Below, piece after piece: positions 45,712-54,298 of a stretch of DNA of 54,743 nt. This DNA is from Deltaproteobacteria bacterium (GTDB taxonomy: Bacteria > Desulfobacterota > Syntrophorhabdia > Syntrophorhabdales > Syntrophorhabdaceae). The DNA is taken from assembly GCA_029553295.1 (NCBI GenBank), contig JAKPCK010000135.1:1-54743 (forward strand), read 5' to 3'. Every line of letters starts with the position of its first letter. Within the stretch, counting starts at the first letter, position 1. The translations under genes were made by a program, and so were the position numbers. The notes under the pieces were generated by a model. That model saw nothing but the letters and a program-made list of their open reading frames with translations, searched no databases and had not been told where the DNA came from.

Positions 45712-46755
45712 TTATACAGGTATGTTCCATGGCAGTGGCAAGAAAATCTTTTCAAAAAGATTAAAGGCATATCTGTCAGTCATGCTTGCGATAAAATCAC
45801 AGACGCACCTCTCCCTCTCATCATAAAAATCTCTCTTTCCTGTCTCTTTTAGAAAGGCATCGGGGTTTTTTAAAAAGTATTCATAGAGGTCTGTGATTAT
45901 CCTCGAGCACTTTAAAAAGTCACCATGGACAACATCACTGTCATATACCCTTTCATAGAGAAAGTCCCTTAATTTGACTATATAGAACTCCAGCTCCTCA
46001 CCAAAATTCAGTGTCATATCCGGGCTCTCCATAGTCTCTTTTATAACACCCCTTACCATGGTATCAATCCTTTTGGAGTGGGATGTCCCGAGAAATCTCC
46101 TGCAATCCTCTGGTATATCCTCTTCCCTTATAACACTCCCTGATTTGGCGTCATCTATATCATGGTTTATATAGGCAATAATATCGGCAATCCTTACGAC
46201 CTCGGCCTCCTTTGTAAGGGGTTTGTCATCCTTGTCCCTGATTATTATCACGCCCTTTCCCTTTGAGTGCTTTAATATACCGTCTCTTACCTCCATGGTA
46301 AGGTTCAGTCCTATCCCATCCCTTTCAAGGGAATCTACTACCCTTAGGCTGTGCTCATAGTGTCTGAAGCCTTCGTAGTGTATCTTGTTAAGTACCTCCT
46401 CCCCGGCATGGCCAAAAGGCGTGTGTCCCAGGTCATGACCTAATGATATGGCCTCTACAAGGTCCTCATTTAGACTCAGTGCCTTTGCTATTGTCCTGGC
46501 AATCTGTGATACCTCAAGGGTATGGGTGAGCCTTGTCCTGTAGTGGTCCCCGGTAGGCGCAAGAAATACCTGGGTCTTGTGTTTGAGTCTCCTGAAGGAT
46601 TTGCTGTGTATTATCCTGTCTCTGTCGTGTTGATATGCAGGTCTTATATCGCACTCAGGCTCTTCTTTAAGCCGCCCCCTGGAGTTCTTGCTTAATTGTG
46701 CAAAAGGGGAGAGGATATTAGCTTCCCGTTCTTCAAGTCTATTCCTTATGTTCAT
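45712..46755 (-). CDS. dgt: Deoxyguanosinetriphosphate triphosphohydrolase-like HD protein
   Basis: An HD-superfamily phosphohydrolase of 347 residues. T-R-L-T-H-T-L-E-V (His78) is followed by G-H-D-L-G-H-T-P-F-G-H-A-G with the HD pair His107/Asp108, and the Dgt-like D-I-I-A-Y-I-N-H-D-I-D-D segment. Bacterial Dgt homologues cleave dGTP or other dNTPs to nucleoside and triphosphate; the exact substrate is not sure. The start has only a weak Shine-Dalgarno. Confidence 0.92.
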   Translation of the reverse strand: MNIRNRLEEREANILSPFAQLSKNSRGRLKEEPECDIRPAYQHDRDRIIHSKSFRRLKHKTQVFLAPTGDHYRTRLTHTLEVSQIARTIAKALSLNEDLVEAISLGHDLGHTPFGHAGEEVLNKIHYEGFRHYEHSLRVVDSLERDGIGLNLTMEVRDGILKHSKGKGVIIIRDKDDKPLTKEAEVVRIADIIAYINHDIDDAKSGSVIREEDIPEDCRRFLGTSHSKRIDTMVRGVIKETMESPDMTLNFGEELEFYIVKLRDFLYERVYDSDVVHGDFLKCSRIITDLYEYFLKNPDAFLKETGKRDFYDERERCVCDFIASMTDRYAFNLFEKIFLPLPWNIPV

Positions 46756-46800
46756 CGGTAATGCCGGATAGAGATAGATTTAAAATACCTGCAAGGTCTT

Positions 46801-47823
46801 TCATGGATACTGAGGTAGTCCGGTGAGTGCAGTCGTTTCATGGATTCCAAGGGCAACATTCATATTCTGAACAGCCTGACCGGATGCACCTTTTACGAGG
46901 TTATCAATTGCTGAGACAATGACAAAACTGCCATCATCAAAGGTCTTTAGACCTATATCACAGTAATTGGAGAACCTCACAAATCTCGTATCAGGATATA
47001 TACCAGGCTCCATTATCCTTATAAAAGGTTCATCTTTATATGTCTTTGCATAAAGTGCAATGGTATTTTCTGTATCTATGGGCTGTTTGAGTCTGCCGTA
47101 TACAGTGGTCAGTATCCCCCTGTTCATAGGAAGTAGATGGGGGACAAACCTTATTCCTATATCCTGATATTTCTTCACCTCTTTTTGAATCTCTGGCTCG
47201 TGCCTGTGGATACCTATGTTATAGGGCCTAAACCCCTCTGAGACCTCACAGAACAGGCTGCCTAACTTGGCCTCTCTCCCTGCCCCGCTGACCCCTGATT
47301 TAGAATCAATAAAGACATTGCCTTCTATCAGATTGTTTTTTATTAAAGGATAAAGGGCAAGTATGGCCGAGGTTGGGTAACAACCTGGATTCCCTATGAG
47401 TTTAGAATTTTTTATCCTGTCCCTGTAAAGCTCAGGGAGACCGAATACAGCATGGGGTATGAGATGGGCTGCCCTATGTTTAAGGTATGCCTTCTCATAG
47501 ATGCCTATGTCCTCAAACCTGAAGTCCGCGCTGAGGTCTATTATTATTGATTTATTGTCGTAGAGATGGTCTGCCTCATCCATGGATTTGCCATGGGGCA
47601 GACAGAGAAAAAAGACATCACATCTTCCCCTGTGGTCCTGGTCTGTTGGGACAAGGGTCTCATCAAATATACCCCTTAAAAGAGGAAAAACCTCGGATAT
47701 CCTCTTGCCTTTATAGGTATTAGATGTCACGAGGTTTATTTTTATATGGGGATGGGATTTGAGTATGGAGATTAATGTAAGCCCTGTGTAACCAGTAGCC
47801 CCTATAACACCAACTTCCCACAT
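46801..47823 (-). CDS. argC: N-acetyl-gamma-glutamyl-phosphate reductase
   Basis: ArgC carries out the third step of arginine synthesis with NADPH. The 340-residue protein has the N-terminal G-V-I-G-A-T-G-Y-T-G (5-14), the catalytic Cys148 in G-N-P-G-C-Y-P-T, and H-R-H-E-P-E-I downstream. It follows rpsI by 6 bases, a common arrangement in Deltaproteobacteria; no other arg gene is present here. Confidence 0.95.
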   Translation of the reverse strand: MWEVGVIGATGYTGLTLISILKSHPHIKINLVTSNTYKGKRISEVFPLLRGIFDETLVPTDQDHRGRCDVFFLCLPHGKSMDEADHLYDNKSIIIDLSADFRFEDIGIYEKAYLKHRAAHLIPHAVFGLPELYRDRIKNSKLIGNPGCYPTSAILALYPLIKNNLIEGNVFIDSKSGVSGAGREAKLGSLFCEVSEGFRPYNIGIHRHEPEIQKEVKKYQDIGIRFVPHLLPMNRGILTTVYGRLKQPIDTENTIALYAKTYKDEPFIRIMEPGIYPDTRFVRFSNYCDIGLKTFDDGSFVIVSAIDNLVKGASGQAVQNMNVALGIHETTALTGLPQYP

Positions 47824-47829
47824 GAATGA

Positions 47830-48222
47830 TTATCTCTTTGAGAACTGGAAGCTTGCCCTTGCTGCCTTCTTGCCGTATTTCTTTCTCTCTTTTGCCCTGG
47901 GGTCCCTTGTGATAAGACCCTGTTTTTTCAGGGTTGTCCTGAGGTTTGAGTTATATTCCAGTAGTGCCTTTGCAAGCCCATGACCCAATGCCCACGCCTG
48001 TGCAGGTATGCCGCCTCCGTAAATATTTGCCACCACATCGAATTTTCCTATATTTCCCGTCAGCATAAATGGTTTGTTAACCATTATCTTGAGTTCTTCC
48101 AGGGGAAAGTAGTCGTCAAGACTCCTCCCGTTTATTACGAAATTACCTGAACCAGGTTTTATCCAGACCCTTGCTACAGCGGTCTTCCTTTTACCTGTTG
48201 CATAGTATCTCTTCTCAGGCAA
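47830..48222 (-). CDS. rpsI: 30S ribosomal protein S9
   Basis: S9 binds 16S rRNA, its C-terminal tail reaching the decoding-site region. The 130 residues have [23 protein letters not shown] and the C-terminal F-Q-F-S-K-R. The start is TTG at 48222, preceded by a near-perfect AAGGAGGT five bases away. Cotranscribed with rplM in the usual order. Confidence 0.97.
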   Translation of the reverse strand: MPEKRYYATGKRKTAVARVWIKPGSGNFVINGRSLDDYFPLEELKIMVNKPFMLTGNIGKFDVVANIYGGGIPAQAWALGHGLAKALLEYNSNLRTTLKKQGLITRDPRAKERKKYGKKAARASFQFSKR

Positions 48223-48239
48223 CTCTTACCTCCTTGATT

Positions 48240-48671
48240 TTATAGATTAATTTCTTTTGGCATCTGTGCCTTATGGGGGTGTTCCGCCCCTCTGTAAACC
48301 TTTAGTTTCTTAATTAATTTCCTGCCAAGGATATTTTTAGGGAGCATGCCCCTTACAGCAAGCCTGATAACATCCTCAGGTTTTCTCTCAAGCATGGTCT
48401 TGGCATTAAAAACCCTCAATCCGCCGGGATAACCGCTGTGCCTTGCATAGTTTTTCTGAGATAGTTTCTTCCCTGTCAGCTTTACCTTTTCAGCATTGAT
48501 GACAACGACAAAATCCCCTGTATCAACATGGGGAGTAAAAACAGGTTTGTCCTTTCCCCTAAGTATTACAGCTATCCTTGCTGCAAGCCTGCCAAGGACC
48601 TGACCCTCGGCATTTACCATATACCAGTTTTTCTTAACCTCTTCTGATTTTGCAAAATATGTATCATTCAT
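48240..48671 (-). CDS. rplM: 50S ribosomal protein L13
   Basis: L13 is an early-assembling 50S protein. The 143 residues include [17 protein letters not shown], the [11 protein letters not shown] and the M-L-P-K-N-I-L-G-R motif. GAGGGTG precedes the ATG. It heads a leftward run through rpsI, argC, dgt, valS and beyond. Confidence 0.97.
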   Translation of the reverse strand: MNDTYFAKSEEVKKNWYMVNAEGQVLGRLAARIAVILRGKDKPVFTPHVDTGDFVVVINAEKVKLTGKKLSQKNYARHSGYPGGLRVFNAKTMLERKPEDVIRLAVRGMLPKNILGRKLIKKLKVYRGAEHPHKAQMPKEINL

Positions 48672-48701
48672 AGTCTTACACCCTCTAAAAATTTGTTTAA
48701 A

Positions 48702-48728
48702 CTAATACATTTCCGATGGTTAAGTCAA
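48702..48728 (-). promoter_or_regulatory. Predicted promoter of the rplM-rpsI operon
   Basis: On the minus strand, TTGACT (48723-48728) precedes TATTAG (48702-48707) with a 15-base spacer, two shorter than ideal. It is the best site in the gap upstream of rplM, whose leader would be about 25 bases. Confidence 0.35.
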
Positions 48729-48771
48729 GTAAAACTTGCTCCATACATTATACTATCATATGAGGTCTCTG

Positions 48772-49050
48772 TCAGCCTTTTTTAAAAAGCTCCCTCCAGA
48801 GTCTCTCTGCCTCTTCCTTACTGGATTTTTTCTCATTCTTTTCATTGAATCTGAAATATTCACAGTAGTTTGCCCTGTCTTTTTCCCTCACAAAATCAGC
48901 CTGTGGCTCTCTGCATGAATTGGACTTCATGGGGTCATAAAATATACAGTTAAGGCATACATGGAGGTCTGTCCTGCATGACGGGCATTCTGTCCTGAAT
49001 GATATTTCATCTATATTAATAGCGGATTTACATCGGTAGCATATCTTCAT
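48772..49050 (-). CDS. Small multi-CxxC zinc-ribbon protein of unknown function
   Basis: A 92-residue protein with eight cysteines. C4-x2-C7, C22-x2-C25 and C32-x2-C35 form three C-x-x-C pairs, plus C46 and C63 in N-Y-C-E-Y-F; this suggests two zinc-ribbon-like sites. The C-terminus (about 70-92) is a charged helix. The start overlaps the HAD gene stop (ATGA), so the two are coupled. Its role is unknown; no interaction is implied beyond the operon. Confidence 0.8.
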   Translation of the reverse strand: MKICYRCKSAINIDEISFRTECPSCRTDLHVCLNCIFYDPMKSNSCREPQADFVREKDRANYCEYFRFNEKNEKKSSKEEAERLWRELFKKG

Positions 49051-49712
49051 AGCAGCACTTCAAGCTCCCCAAGGCTTGAGATGGTTTTTCCGTCTATTTT
49101 TTCAGTATGATATATGCTGAAGAACGGGTCGTGGCTTTTAAAAAGATATGCCTCAATACCAAGTGATGATGGGGCCATAAAGTCAAAAACAGGATGGTCG
49201 CCTATATGGATAAAATCACCAGCCTGGGCATCCATTTCGAGGCACAGTCTCCTGTAGAAGTCCTCGCCCTTTTTTACCATCCCGTAATCAGAGGTTGCAG
49301 ATATTATACGATTAAAGTATGGTGCAAGCCCTGTGTATGCAAGTTCCTTTTCCACAAAGATCCTTGCTGCATTGGAGGCAACGATAAGGGTGTATCTCTC
49401 CTTGAGCCTGCCCAGCACCTCTTTTGCATCTTGGGCAGGTAGAATATAATCCTCATATCTTTTAAGGAGTTCTTCCGGTGACACATCAAGATTAAATCTT
49501 TTAAGCCAGTATCCTATATCATACCAGAGCAGGTCACCATCACCAAGGGTTTTATATTCCCCTATTACAGTCTTTCTGGCATCCTCAAACCCCATGGAGT
49601 ATTTTTTTGCATACTCCACAGGTATCCCATGATTCCATACCATATCTCCGTATTGGGCACTCACAAGGGTCCCGTCGAGGTCAAAGGATATGATTTTTCT
49701 GTGGTTTCTCAT
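49047..49712 (-). CDS. HAD-superfamily hydrolase
   Basis: A 221-residue haloacid dehalogenase-like phosphatase. Motif I is D-L-D-G-T-L (residues 11-16), with a helical cap (about 20-90), motif II V-A-S-N near 110-113, a conserved Lys near 146 and motif IV-like I-G-D-H-P-V-F-D near 172-179. Substrate unknown; size and motif suggest a small phosphometabolite. ATG 49712 has GGAG upstream and a short leader of about 14 bases. Confidence 0.88.
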   Translation of the reverse strand: MRNHRKIISFDLDGTLVSAQYGDMVWNHGIPVEYAKKYSMGFEDARKTVIGEYKTLGDGDLLWYDIGYWLKRFNLDVSPEELLKRYEDYILPAQDAKEVLGRLKERYTLIVASNAARIFVEKELAYTGLAPYFNRIISATSDYGMVKKGEDFYRRLCLEMDAQAGDFIHIGDHPVFDFMAPSSLGIEAYLFKSHDPFFSIYHTEKIDGKTISSLGELEVLL

Positions 49713-49732
49713 GTTTAATCTCCAGGGTTGTT

Positions 49733-49741
49733 ATTATAGCA
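49733..49741 (-). promoter_or_regulatory. Predicted extended -10 promoter of the HAD gene
   Basis: On the minus strand TGC-TATAAT, an extended -10 element, lies 21 bases upstream of the ATG. The -35 is weak, as is typical for extended -10 promoters. Confidence 0.4.
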
Positions 49742-49909
49742 TACCTCCTGTGATTGAGAAATAATTTTCCGAAAATGGAGGCTCTTGTGCAATTGAACTT
49801 CATTTTTCCAATGATTTTTTATCTGTTATCTGTTAAACTCTCATATCTGTTTTAAGAATTCGTTGTTTGTGCATTTACAAAATAAAAAGTAATTTCAGGA
49901 GGTTAAAAG

Positions 49910-50554
49910 ATGAGAATTGTTCTTTTAGGTGCACCTGGTGCTGGTAAGGGCACAGTGGCAAAACTATTGACTGATTATGATGGTTCGGTCCAGATATCTA
50001 CCGGTGATATCCTGAGGGGCGCGGTTAAGGCACAGTCTGAGCTTGGAAAGAAGGCACAGGGTTATATGGAGAGAGGGGAACTGGTCCCTGACGAGCTTAT
50101 AATGGAGATTATGGAGGCAAGGCTAAAAGAACCAGACTGCGATAAGGGGTTTATACTCGATGGATTCCCAAGGACAATCCCTCAGGCAGAGGCATTGAAA
50201 AAGCTCTTAGCAAAGCTCAATCTCAAACTCGATAAGGTTATTAATCTTGATGTCCCTAAGGATGTAATCCTTGACAGGCTCACAACAAGAAGGACATGCT
50301 CGAACCCGGACTGTCAGGAGATATACAATGTAAAGAGTAAGCCACCTTCACCAGATGGAAAGTGTCTCAAGTGTGGCTCCCCGGTTATCCAGCGTGCTGA
50401 TGAGACTGTTGAGGCAATAACCAAGAGACTCGAGACATACAATGAAAAGACAGCACCTCTTATAGACTTTTACACCAAAGAGGGACTCATCAAAACCATC
50501 AGCTCTTTAAGCAGTGATGAGATTGTTGCCCAGATAAAAGAATCCATAAAGTAG
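49910..50554 (+). CDS. adk: Adenylate kinase with zinc-type LID
   Basis: Adk interconverts ATP, AMP and ADP. The 214-residue enzyme has G-A-P-G-A-G-K-G-T (7-15) and a LID carrying four cysteines: C-S-N-P-D-C and C-L-K-C. The first pair has four residues between cysteines, not two as in the Bacillus-type zinc LID, but a bound zinc is still plausible. A strong CAGGAGG Shine-Dalgarno precedes the ATG. The usual secY neighbour is absent. Confidence 0.96.
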   Translation: MRIVLLGAPGAGKGTVAKLLTDYDGSVQISTGDILRGAVKAQSELGKKAQGYMERGELVPDELIMEIMEARLKEPDCDKGFILDGFPRTIPQAEALKKLLAKLNLKLDKVINLDVPKDVILDRLTTRRTCSNPDCQEIYNVKSKPPSPDGKCLKCGSPVIQRADETVEAITKRLETYNEKTAPLIDFYTKEGLIKTISSLSSDEIVAQIKESIK

Positions 50555-50562
50555 AGTTCTGT

Positions 50563-50596
50563 GCTATCAGCAGTCTGACTATAGGCTGCTGATAGC
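50563..50596 (+). terminator. Perfect 11-base-pair hairpin after adk
   Basis: GCTATCAGCAG (50563-50573) and CTGCTGATAGC (50586-50596) are perfectly complementary with a 12-base loop. No T-tract follows, so it may be a regulatory hairpin or a weak terminator. Four bases downstream an ATG (50600) and then the probable start of the next gene (50618) occur; the hairpin could therefore limit its translation. Confidence 0.5.
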
Positions 50597-50617
50597 AAAA
50601 TGAATGAAGGTAAAAAG

Positions 50618-51442
50618 ATGTTGAAATTCGGTTTATCTACCTATTTTCTTGTTAAAAAACATATAAAAGAGATCGTAGGGGATATCCTCTCCCACGGTTT
50701 TAAAATTATAGAACTTTCCTATGAAATACCCCATTCTCTGGAAATGGATAAAAATTTTTTTTCATATCTCAAAGGCATAAAAGAAGATGGAATAGAGCTC
50801 TCCATGCATGCCCCCTTTCTCGAGATTAATTTTGGGAGTTTTTTTAATGATATGAGAATGTTCTCAAAGAATAGGGTATTAGAGGCATTAGATGTAGCAG
50901 AGTCAGTAGGGTGTAACCCCGTTGTTATTCATCCATGTTATACCTTTGTAAAAGGCAAGGCGGAACATATAGAAAAAAAGACCAGGGAGAATTTTATTGA
51001 GGATCTAAGGGAGATTGTGAATAAAGCAAAAAACAGCGGCATCAAGATTGCCATTGAAAATGTCCATATGCCTTTTTTCTTTTTTTATAGCATGGATGAT
51101 TTTAAATCACTTAAGAGGGAAATCCCTGAACTTGGCATAGCCTTTGACATAGGACACGCATATATTGCCAAATATTCAAAGGGAAATAAAAACCCTGAAG
51201 AATCAATAATAGAAGACATAAAAGATGTGGGTATAGATAATATAATTCACATCCACCTCCACAATAATTCCGGGACAAGAGATGACCATTCGTTTTTATC
51301 AGGTAATATGGATGTGAACAAGATCCTAAATTTTTTAACTCAAAGCGGTTATAATGAAAAGATTATCATAGAGACCCAGGATCCTGAAGAATATGGTATG
51401 GATTTGGTATTGAGAAAGATAAAAGAATTAGAGTATCCTTGA
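50618..51442 (+). CDS. Sugar isomerase/endonuclease IV-like TIM-barrel protein
   Basis: A xylose isomerase-like TIM-barrel of 274 residues from ATG 50618, which has a GAAGG about 9 bases upstream; ATG 50600 would add six residues but abuts the adk hairpin. Likely metal ligands are in M-H-A-P-F, V-I-H-P, A-I-E-N-V, F-D-I-G-H, I-H-L-H and I-E-T-Q at the strand ends, the family pattern of His, Glu and Asp. The reaction cannot be told: epimerases, isomerases and AP endonucleases share this fold. The stop overlaps the tRNA promoter. Confidence 0.82.
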   Translation: MLKFGLSTYFLVKKHIKEIVGDILSHGFKIIELSYEIPHSLEMDKNFFSYLKGIKEDGIELSMHAPFLEINFGSFFNDMRMFSKNRVLEALDVAESVGCNPVVIHPCYTFVKGKAEHIEKKTRENFIEDLREIVNKAKNSGIKIAIENVHMPFFFFYSMDDFKSLKREIPELGIAFDIGHAYIAKYSKGNKNPEESIIEDIKDVGIDNIIHIHLHNNSGTRDDHSFLSGNMDVNKILNFLTQSGYNEKIIIETQDPEEYGMDLVLRKIKELEYP

Positions 51443-51467
51443 AATAATGTTTTAAAAGTCGTAATAT
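51439..51467 (+). promoter_or_regulatory. Predicted promoter of tRNA-Leu
   Basis: TTGAAA (51439-51444) and TAATAT (51462-51467) are separated by exactly 17 bases, ending 12 bases before the first tRNA base. The -35 overlaps the stop codon of the preceding gene. Confidence 0.55.
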
Positions 51468-51479
51468 TATCTAAATTAC

Positions 51480-51564
51480 GCCGGAGTGGTGGAATTGGCA
51501 GACGCGCCGGACTCAAAATCCGGTGGTGCTTGGCACTGTGCGGGTTCAAGCCCCGCCTCCGGCA
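51480..51564 (+). tRNA. tRNA-Leu (anticodon CAA)
   Basis: An 85-base class II tRNA. The acceptor G-C-C-G-G-A-G (51480-51486) pairs with C-T-C-C-G-G-C (51557-51563) with A as discriminator. The anticodon stem CCGGA/TCCGG encloses the loop CTCAAAA with anticodon CAA. A long variable arm and G-G-T-T-C-A-A T-loop follow. CCA is not encoded. It reads UUG codons. Confidence 0.97.
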
Positions 51565-52045
51565 TTACCTAAATTATTAATATTACATAATTTTATAGGC
51601 CTCAAAAATCGTCTAGGGACAGTCCAGGGACAGTATGAGTTACTTGTTCCTATTTTTAAGTTTCAGTAAATGATCCTTAATTGTTTTTCTTAACAAGACA
51701 TGCCAGCCCCTGTCCTTCTCGGTGGCTTCGGATATTCTGGGGGTTTCAGATAATACCGCCCCTTAAGGTTCTGTCAGACCTGGCCGAGGAAAGTTGTGAA
51801 AGAAACTCTCTCTTCTGAGAGATGCCCTTCAGGATTGTTTTCGCCCCCCACCACAATTTATGTTGGCTCAGATCCTCCCTTATCATGGGTTAGGTGTTGA
51901 CTATTTCCACCGATTAAATATAACATACATTAAAAACCATTTTATCAAGCGATTGGAGAGGCTTGGATACAAAGTTATCCTTGAACCTTCCCAAATCGCA
52001 GCTTGACGGGAATGGTTCTATTTTCAAGGTAATATGGAGGTGACC
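51565..52045 (+). other. Non-coding scar region downstream of tRNA-Leu
   Basis: This roughly 480-base stretch has no complete gene. It contains the direct repeat GGGACAGT at 51616-51623 and 51627-51634 separated by three bases. A small 6-base-pair hairpin TCTCTC/GAGAGA lies at 51807-51822, within two overlapping remnant frames (see the separate pseudogene entry). The 3' end has the GGAGGTGA Shine-Dalgarno of the next gene. The composition and broken frames suggest an old insertion beside the tRNA, but no ends of a recognisable element could be identified. Confidence 0.4.
51681..52006 (+). pseudogene. Possible decayed frame-shifted gene, transposase-like tail
   Basis: A 45-codon frame (TTG 51681 to TGA 51818) continues, after a shift, into an open frame from 51800 that contains ATG 51860 and ends at TGA 52004-52006. 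The second part, 48 codons from its ATG, ends in a basic helical segment R-L-E-R-L-G-Y-K-V-I-L-E-P, reminiscent of the C-terminus of some transposases. Neither part has a proper Shine-Dalgarno. I suggest a relic of a mobile or other gene; the family is not established. Confidence 0.3.
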
Positions 52046-53758
52046 ATGAAAAAGCTATTACGTATAAAACTCGATTCTAAAACCTATCTTTATGAAGATT
52101 GTCCTGCCCATTATATGAATCTGGGTGGGAGAGGTCTCACATCAAAGATTATTAGCCATGAGGTGTCACCAAAGGCTGACCCTTTAGGGGAGGAAAACAA
52201 ACTCGTCATTGCCCCGGGGATACTTGCAGGGACTGTAGCGCCTAATAACGGGAGGATATCCATTGGTGCCAAAAGCCCCCTTACAGGGACCATAAAAGAG
52301 GCCAATGCCGGTGGGGCAGTAGCCCAAAAGCTTGCAAGACTTGGCATTGCTGCTTTAATAATAGAAGGTAAATCAAAAGAGCTATCAGCAATCAAGATAG
52401 ATAAAAGAGGTGTCCATTTTACAGATGCAGGCATCCTCAAGGGGATGGGCAATTATGCATTAATAGAGAGGCTAAAGGGAGAACACGGAGATAACACAGG
52501 GATAATAGGCATAGGCCCTGCCGGGGAGATGATGTTAAGGGCAGCAAACATTACAGTAACAACCCCTGATTTCAAGATAAGGGCCGCAGCAAGAGGCGGA
52601 TTAGGGGCTGTCATGGGTTCAAAGAATCTCAAGGCAATAATCGTAGATGACACAGAGGCCCAAGGGGTGAAGGTTGCTAACCCGGAGATGCTCAAGGAGG
52701 CTGCATCTGAACTATCAAAGGGTATACTCTCTCACCCTTTAATAGAAGGGCTTAAGGTCTTCGGGACCCCCATACTTGTAATGATGATAAATACAGCCAA
52801 TGCCCTACCAACCAGGAATTATTCTATGGGTCAGTTTGCCGATGCAGAGAAGATATCCGGGGAATACATGGTAGAGGTTATGTCCAGGAGGCCAAACAGC
52901 CATCAGACCCACAGGTGTATGAGCGGCTGTATTATTGGCTGTTCTAATATCTACACAGATGAAAAGGGTAATGAGACTGTGTCAGGTCTTGAATATGAGA
53001 CATTAGGCCTTGTAGGTTCTAACTGTATGATAGGTAATCTCGATGATGTTGCCCTTATAAACAGACTCTGTAATGATTTGGGGCTTGATACAATGGATGT
53101 AGGTGCTGCCATAGCATGTGCCATGGAGGCAGGTATACTCCCCTGGGGAGATGGAAAAGGGGCATATGCCCTTATAGAAAGCATTAAAGACGATTCTGAA
53201 AAAGGAAAAATGATAGGTAATGGTTGTTTCTATACAGGCAAGGCCCTTGGTTTAGCAAGAATACCTCATGTAAAAGGCCAATCTCTTGCTGCATATGACC
53301 CGAGGGTGCTGAAAGGCACCGGGGTTACATATGCCACATCCCCCATGGGTGCAGACCATACATGCGGGAATGCCCTTCCCAGTCCCGCTAACCCTGATTA
53401 TAACCCCGCTGCACCAACTGGCCAGAAGGAGATATCCGGCTTCCTGCAGAGATACTTTGCAGCCATAGACAGCCTTGGTTTCTGTCTTTTTGCATCCTTA
53501 CCTCTATTGGATATACCTGAACTTCAAAGACACCTCATTGCCTGTGCTGCATCTATTACAGGTCAACCCCTTGATGAGAATTATCTAATAGCCCTTGGTG
53601 GAGAGGTCATTAAAACAGAGAGGGGGTTTAATACAAAGGCAGGTTTTACATCAAAGGACGACCGCCTGCCTGATTTCTTCACAAAGGAGGCATTACCAGG
53701 GACTGATACAGTGTTTGATGTTAAAGAGGAGGAGATAGATACCACATTAAATTTTTGA
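52046..53758 (+). CDS. Aldehyde ferredoxin oxidoreductase family tungsto/molybdoenzyme
   Basis: AOR enzymes oxidise aldehydes to carboxylates with ferredoxin, using a tungsten- or molybdenum-bis-pyranopterin and an [4Fe-4S] cluster. From ATG 52046 (GGAGGTGA at -10 to -3) the product is 570 residues. The N-terminal beta domain has G-G-R-G-L-T-S-K (27-34) and K-S-P-L-T-G (76-81), and the pterin domain R-G-G-L-G-A-V-M-G-S-K-N-L-K follows near 183-196. Cluster ligands are Cys291, Cys295, Cys299 and Cys480 (D-S-L-G-F-C). The first spacing is C-x3-C-x3-C, unlike the C-x2-C-x3-C of the Pyrococcus enzyme. No cofactor synthesis genes are near. Confidence 0.9.
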   Translation: MKKLLRIKLDSKTYLYEDCPAHYMNLGGRGLTSKIISHEVSPKADPLGEENKLVIAPGILAGTVAPNNGRISIGAKSPLTGTIKEANAGGAVAQKLARLGIAALIIEGKSKELSAIKIDKRGVHFTDAGILKGMGNYALIERLKGEHGDNTGIIGIGPAGEMMLRAANITVTTPDFKIRAAARGGLGAVMGSKNLKAIIVDDTEAQGVKVANPEMLKEAASELSKGILSHPLIEGLKVFGTPILVMMINTANALPTRNYSMGQFADAEKISGEYMVEVMSRRPNSHQTHRCMSGCIIGCSNIYTDEKGNETVSGLEYETLGLVGSNCMIGNLDDVALINRLCNDLGLDTMDVGAAIACAMEAGILPWGDGKGAYALIESIKDDSEKGKMIGNGCFYTGKALGLARIPHVKGQSLAAYDPRVLKGTGVTYATSPMGADHTCGNALPSPANPDYNPAAPTGQKEISGFLQRYFAAIDSLGFCLFASLPLLDIPELQRHLIACAASITGQPLDENYLIALGGEVIKTERGFNTKAGFTSKDDRLPDFFTKEALPGTDTVFDVKEEEIDTTLNF

Positions 53759-53772
53759 ATAAAATTTAATGT
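53744..53772 (+). terminator. AT-rich perfect 12-base-pair hairpin at the AOR stop
   Basis: ACATTAAATTTT (53744-53755) and AAAATTTAATGT (53761-53772) pair perfectly around the 5-base loop TGAAT, which contains the TGA stop codon (53756-53758). The stem is nearly all A-T and has no T-tract after it. It may be a terminator or an mRNA-stabilising end. Confidence 0.4.
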
Positions 53773-54007
53773 TTAAAAAATTGAGCCTGTCTGTAAAAAA
53801 TGGTGGGGATAGATAAAAAAGTTCAGACCACTGTTGACAAATCAGAAGTAGAAAAAATCAAAGCCTTGATAATTTTTTTAAAAATGTACTGTTGATGAAA
53901 AAAAAATAAAATTGTAACATTAAAAGGGGTTTTGCCATATGACAGGGTATAATGAATCAGAAAAATCTCCATTGAACTCACCATTTTCCAAAAAACAGGT
54001 AAATAGT

Positions 54008-54298
54008 ATGAAAACCCTTGAAGAGATAAAAAAGAGACTCACGGAACACAAAGAGGAGATAAGGGATAAATACGGTGTGATAATCATAGGCGTTTTTGGT
54101 TCTTATGCAAGGGGCAGGCAAAATAAAATGAGCGATATAGATATTTTGATAGAAGTAGAGAGGCCGATAGGGCTTAAGTATTTTGAACTATGGGATTACA
54201 TTGAAAAATTACTTTCCTGTGAAGTTGACCTTGTGAGAGCAAAACTTTTAAGAGAAGAGATAAGAGAAGGTATTTTAAAAGAGGCAGTGAATATATGA
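54008..54298 (+). CDS. mntA: MntA-type minimal nucleotidyltransferase antitoxin
   Basis: A 96-residue MNT-domain protein. It has G-S-Y-A-R-G (31-36) followed by S-D-I-D with Asp43 and Asp45, and a third acidic residue Asp74 in E-V-D, so the catalytic centre is complete. ATG 54008 is preferred over an earlier in-frame ATG at 53939, which would add 23 residues of unlikely composition. Adjacent HepT starts within its stop (ATGA), a strong coupling. Known MntA antitoxins neutralise HepT by AMP transfer to a Tyr of HepT; the same is inferred. Confidence 0.9.
   Translation: MKTLEEIKKRLTEHKEEIRDKYGVIIIGVFGSYARGRQNKMSDIDILIEVERPIGLKYFELWDYIEKLLSCEVDLVRAKLLREEIREGILKEAVNI

Noticed and set aside
53939-54007. 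Longer start for mntA
   Set aside because: The added 23 residues look random, whereas ATG 54008 leads straight into the MNT fold.
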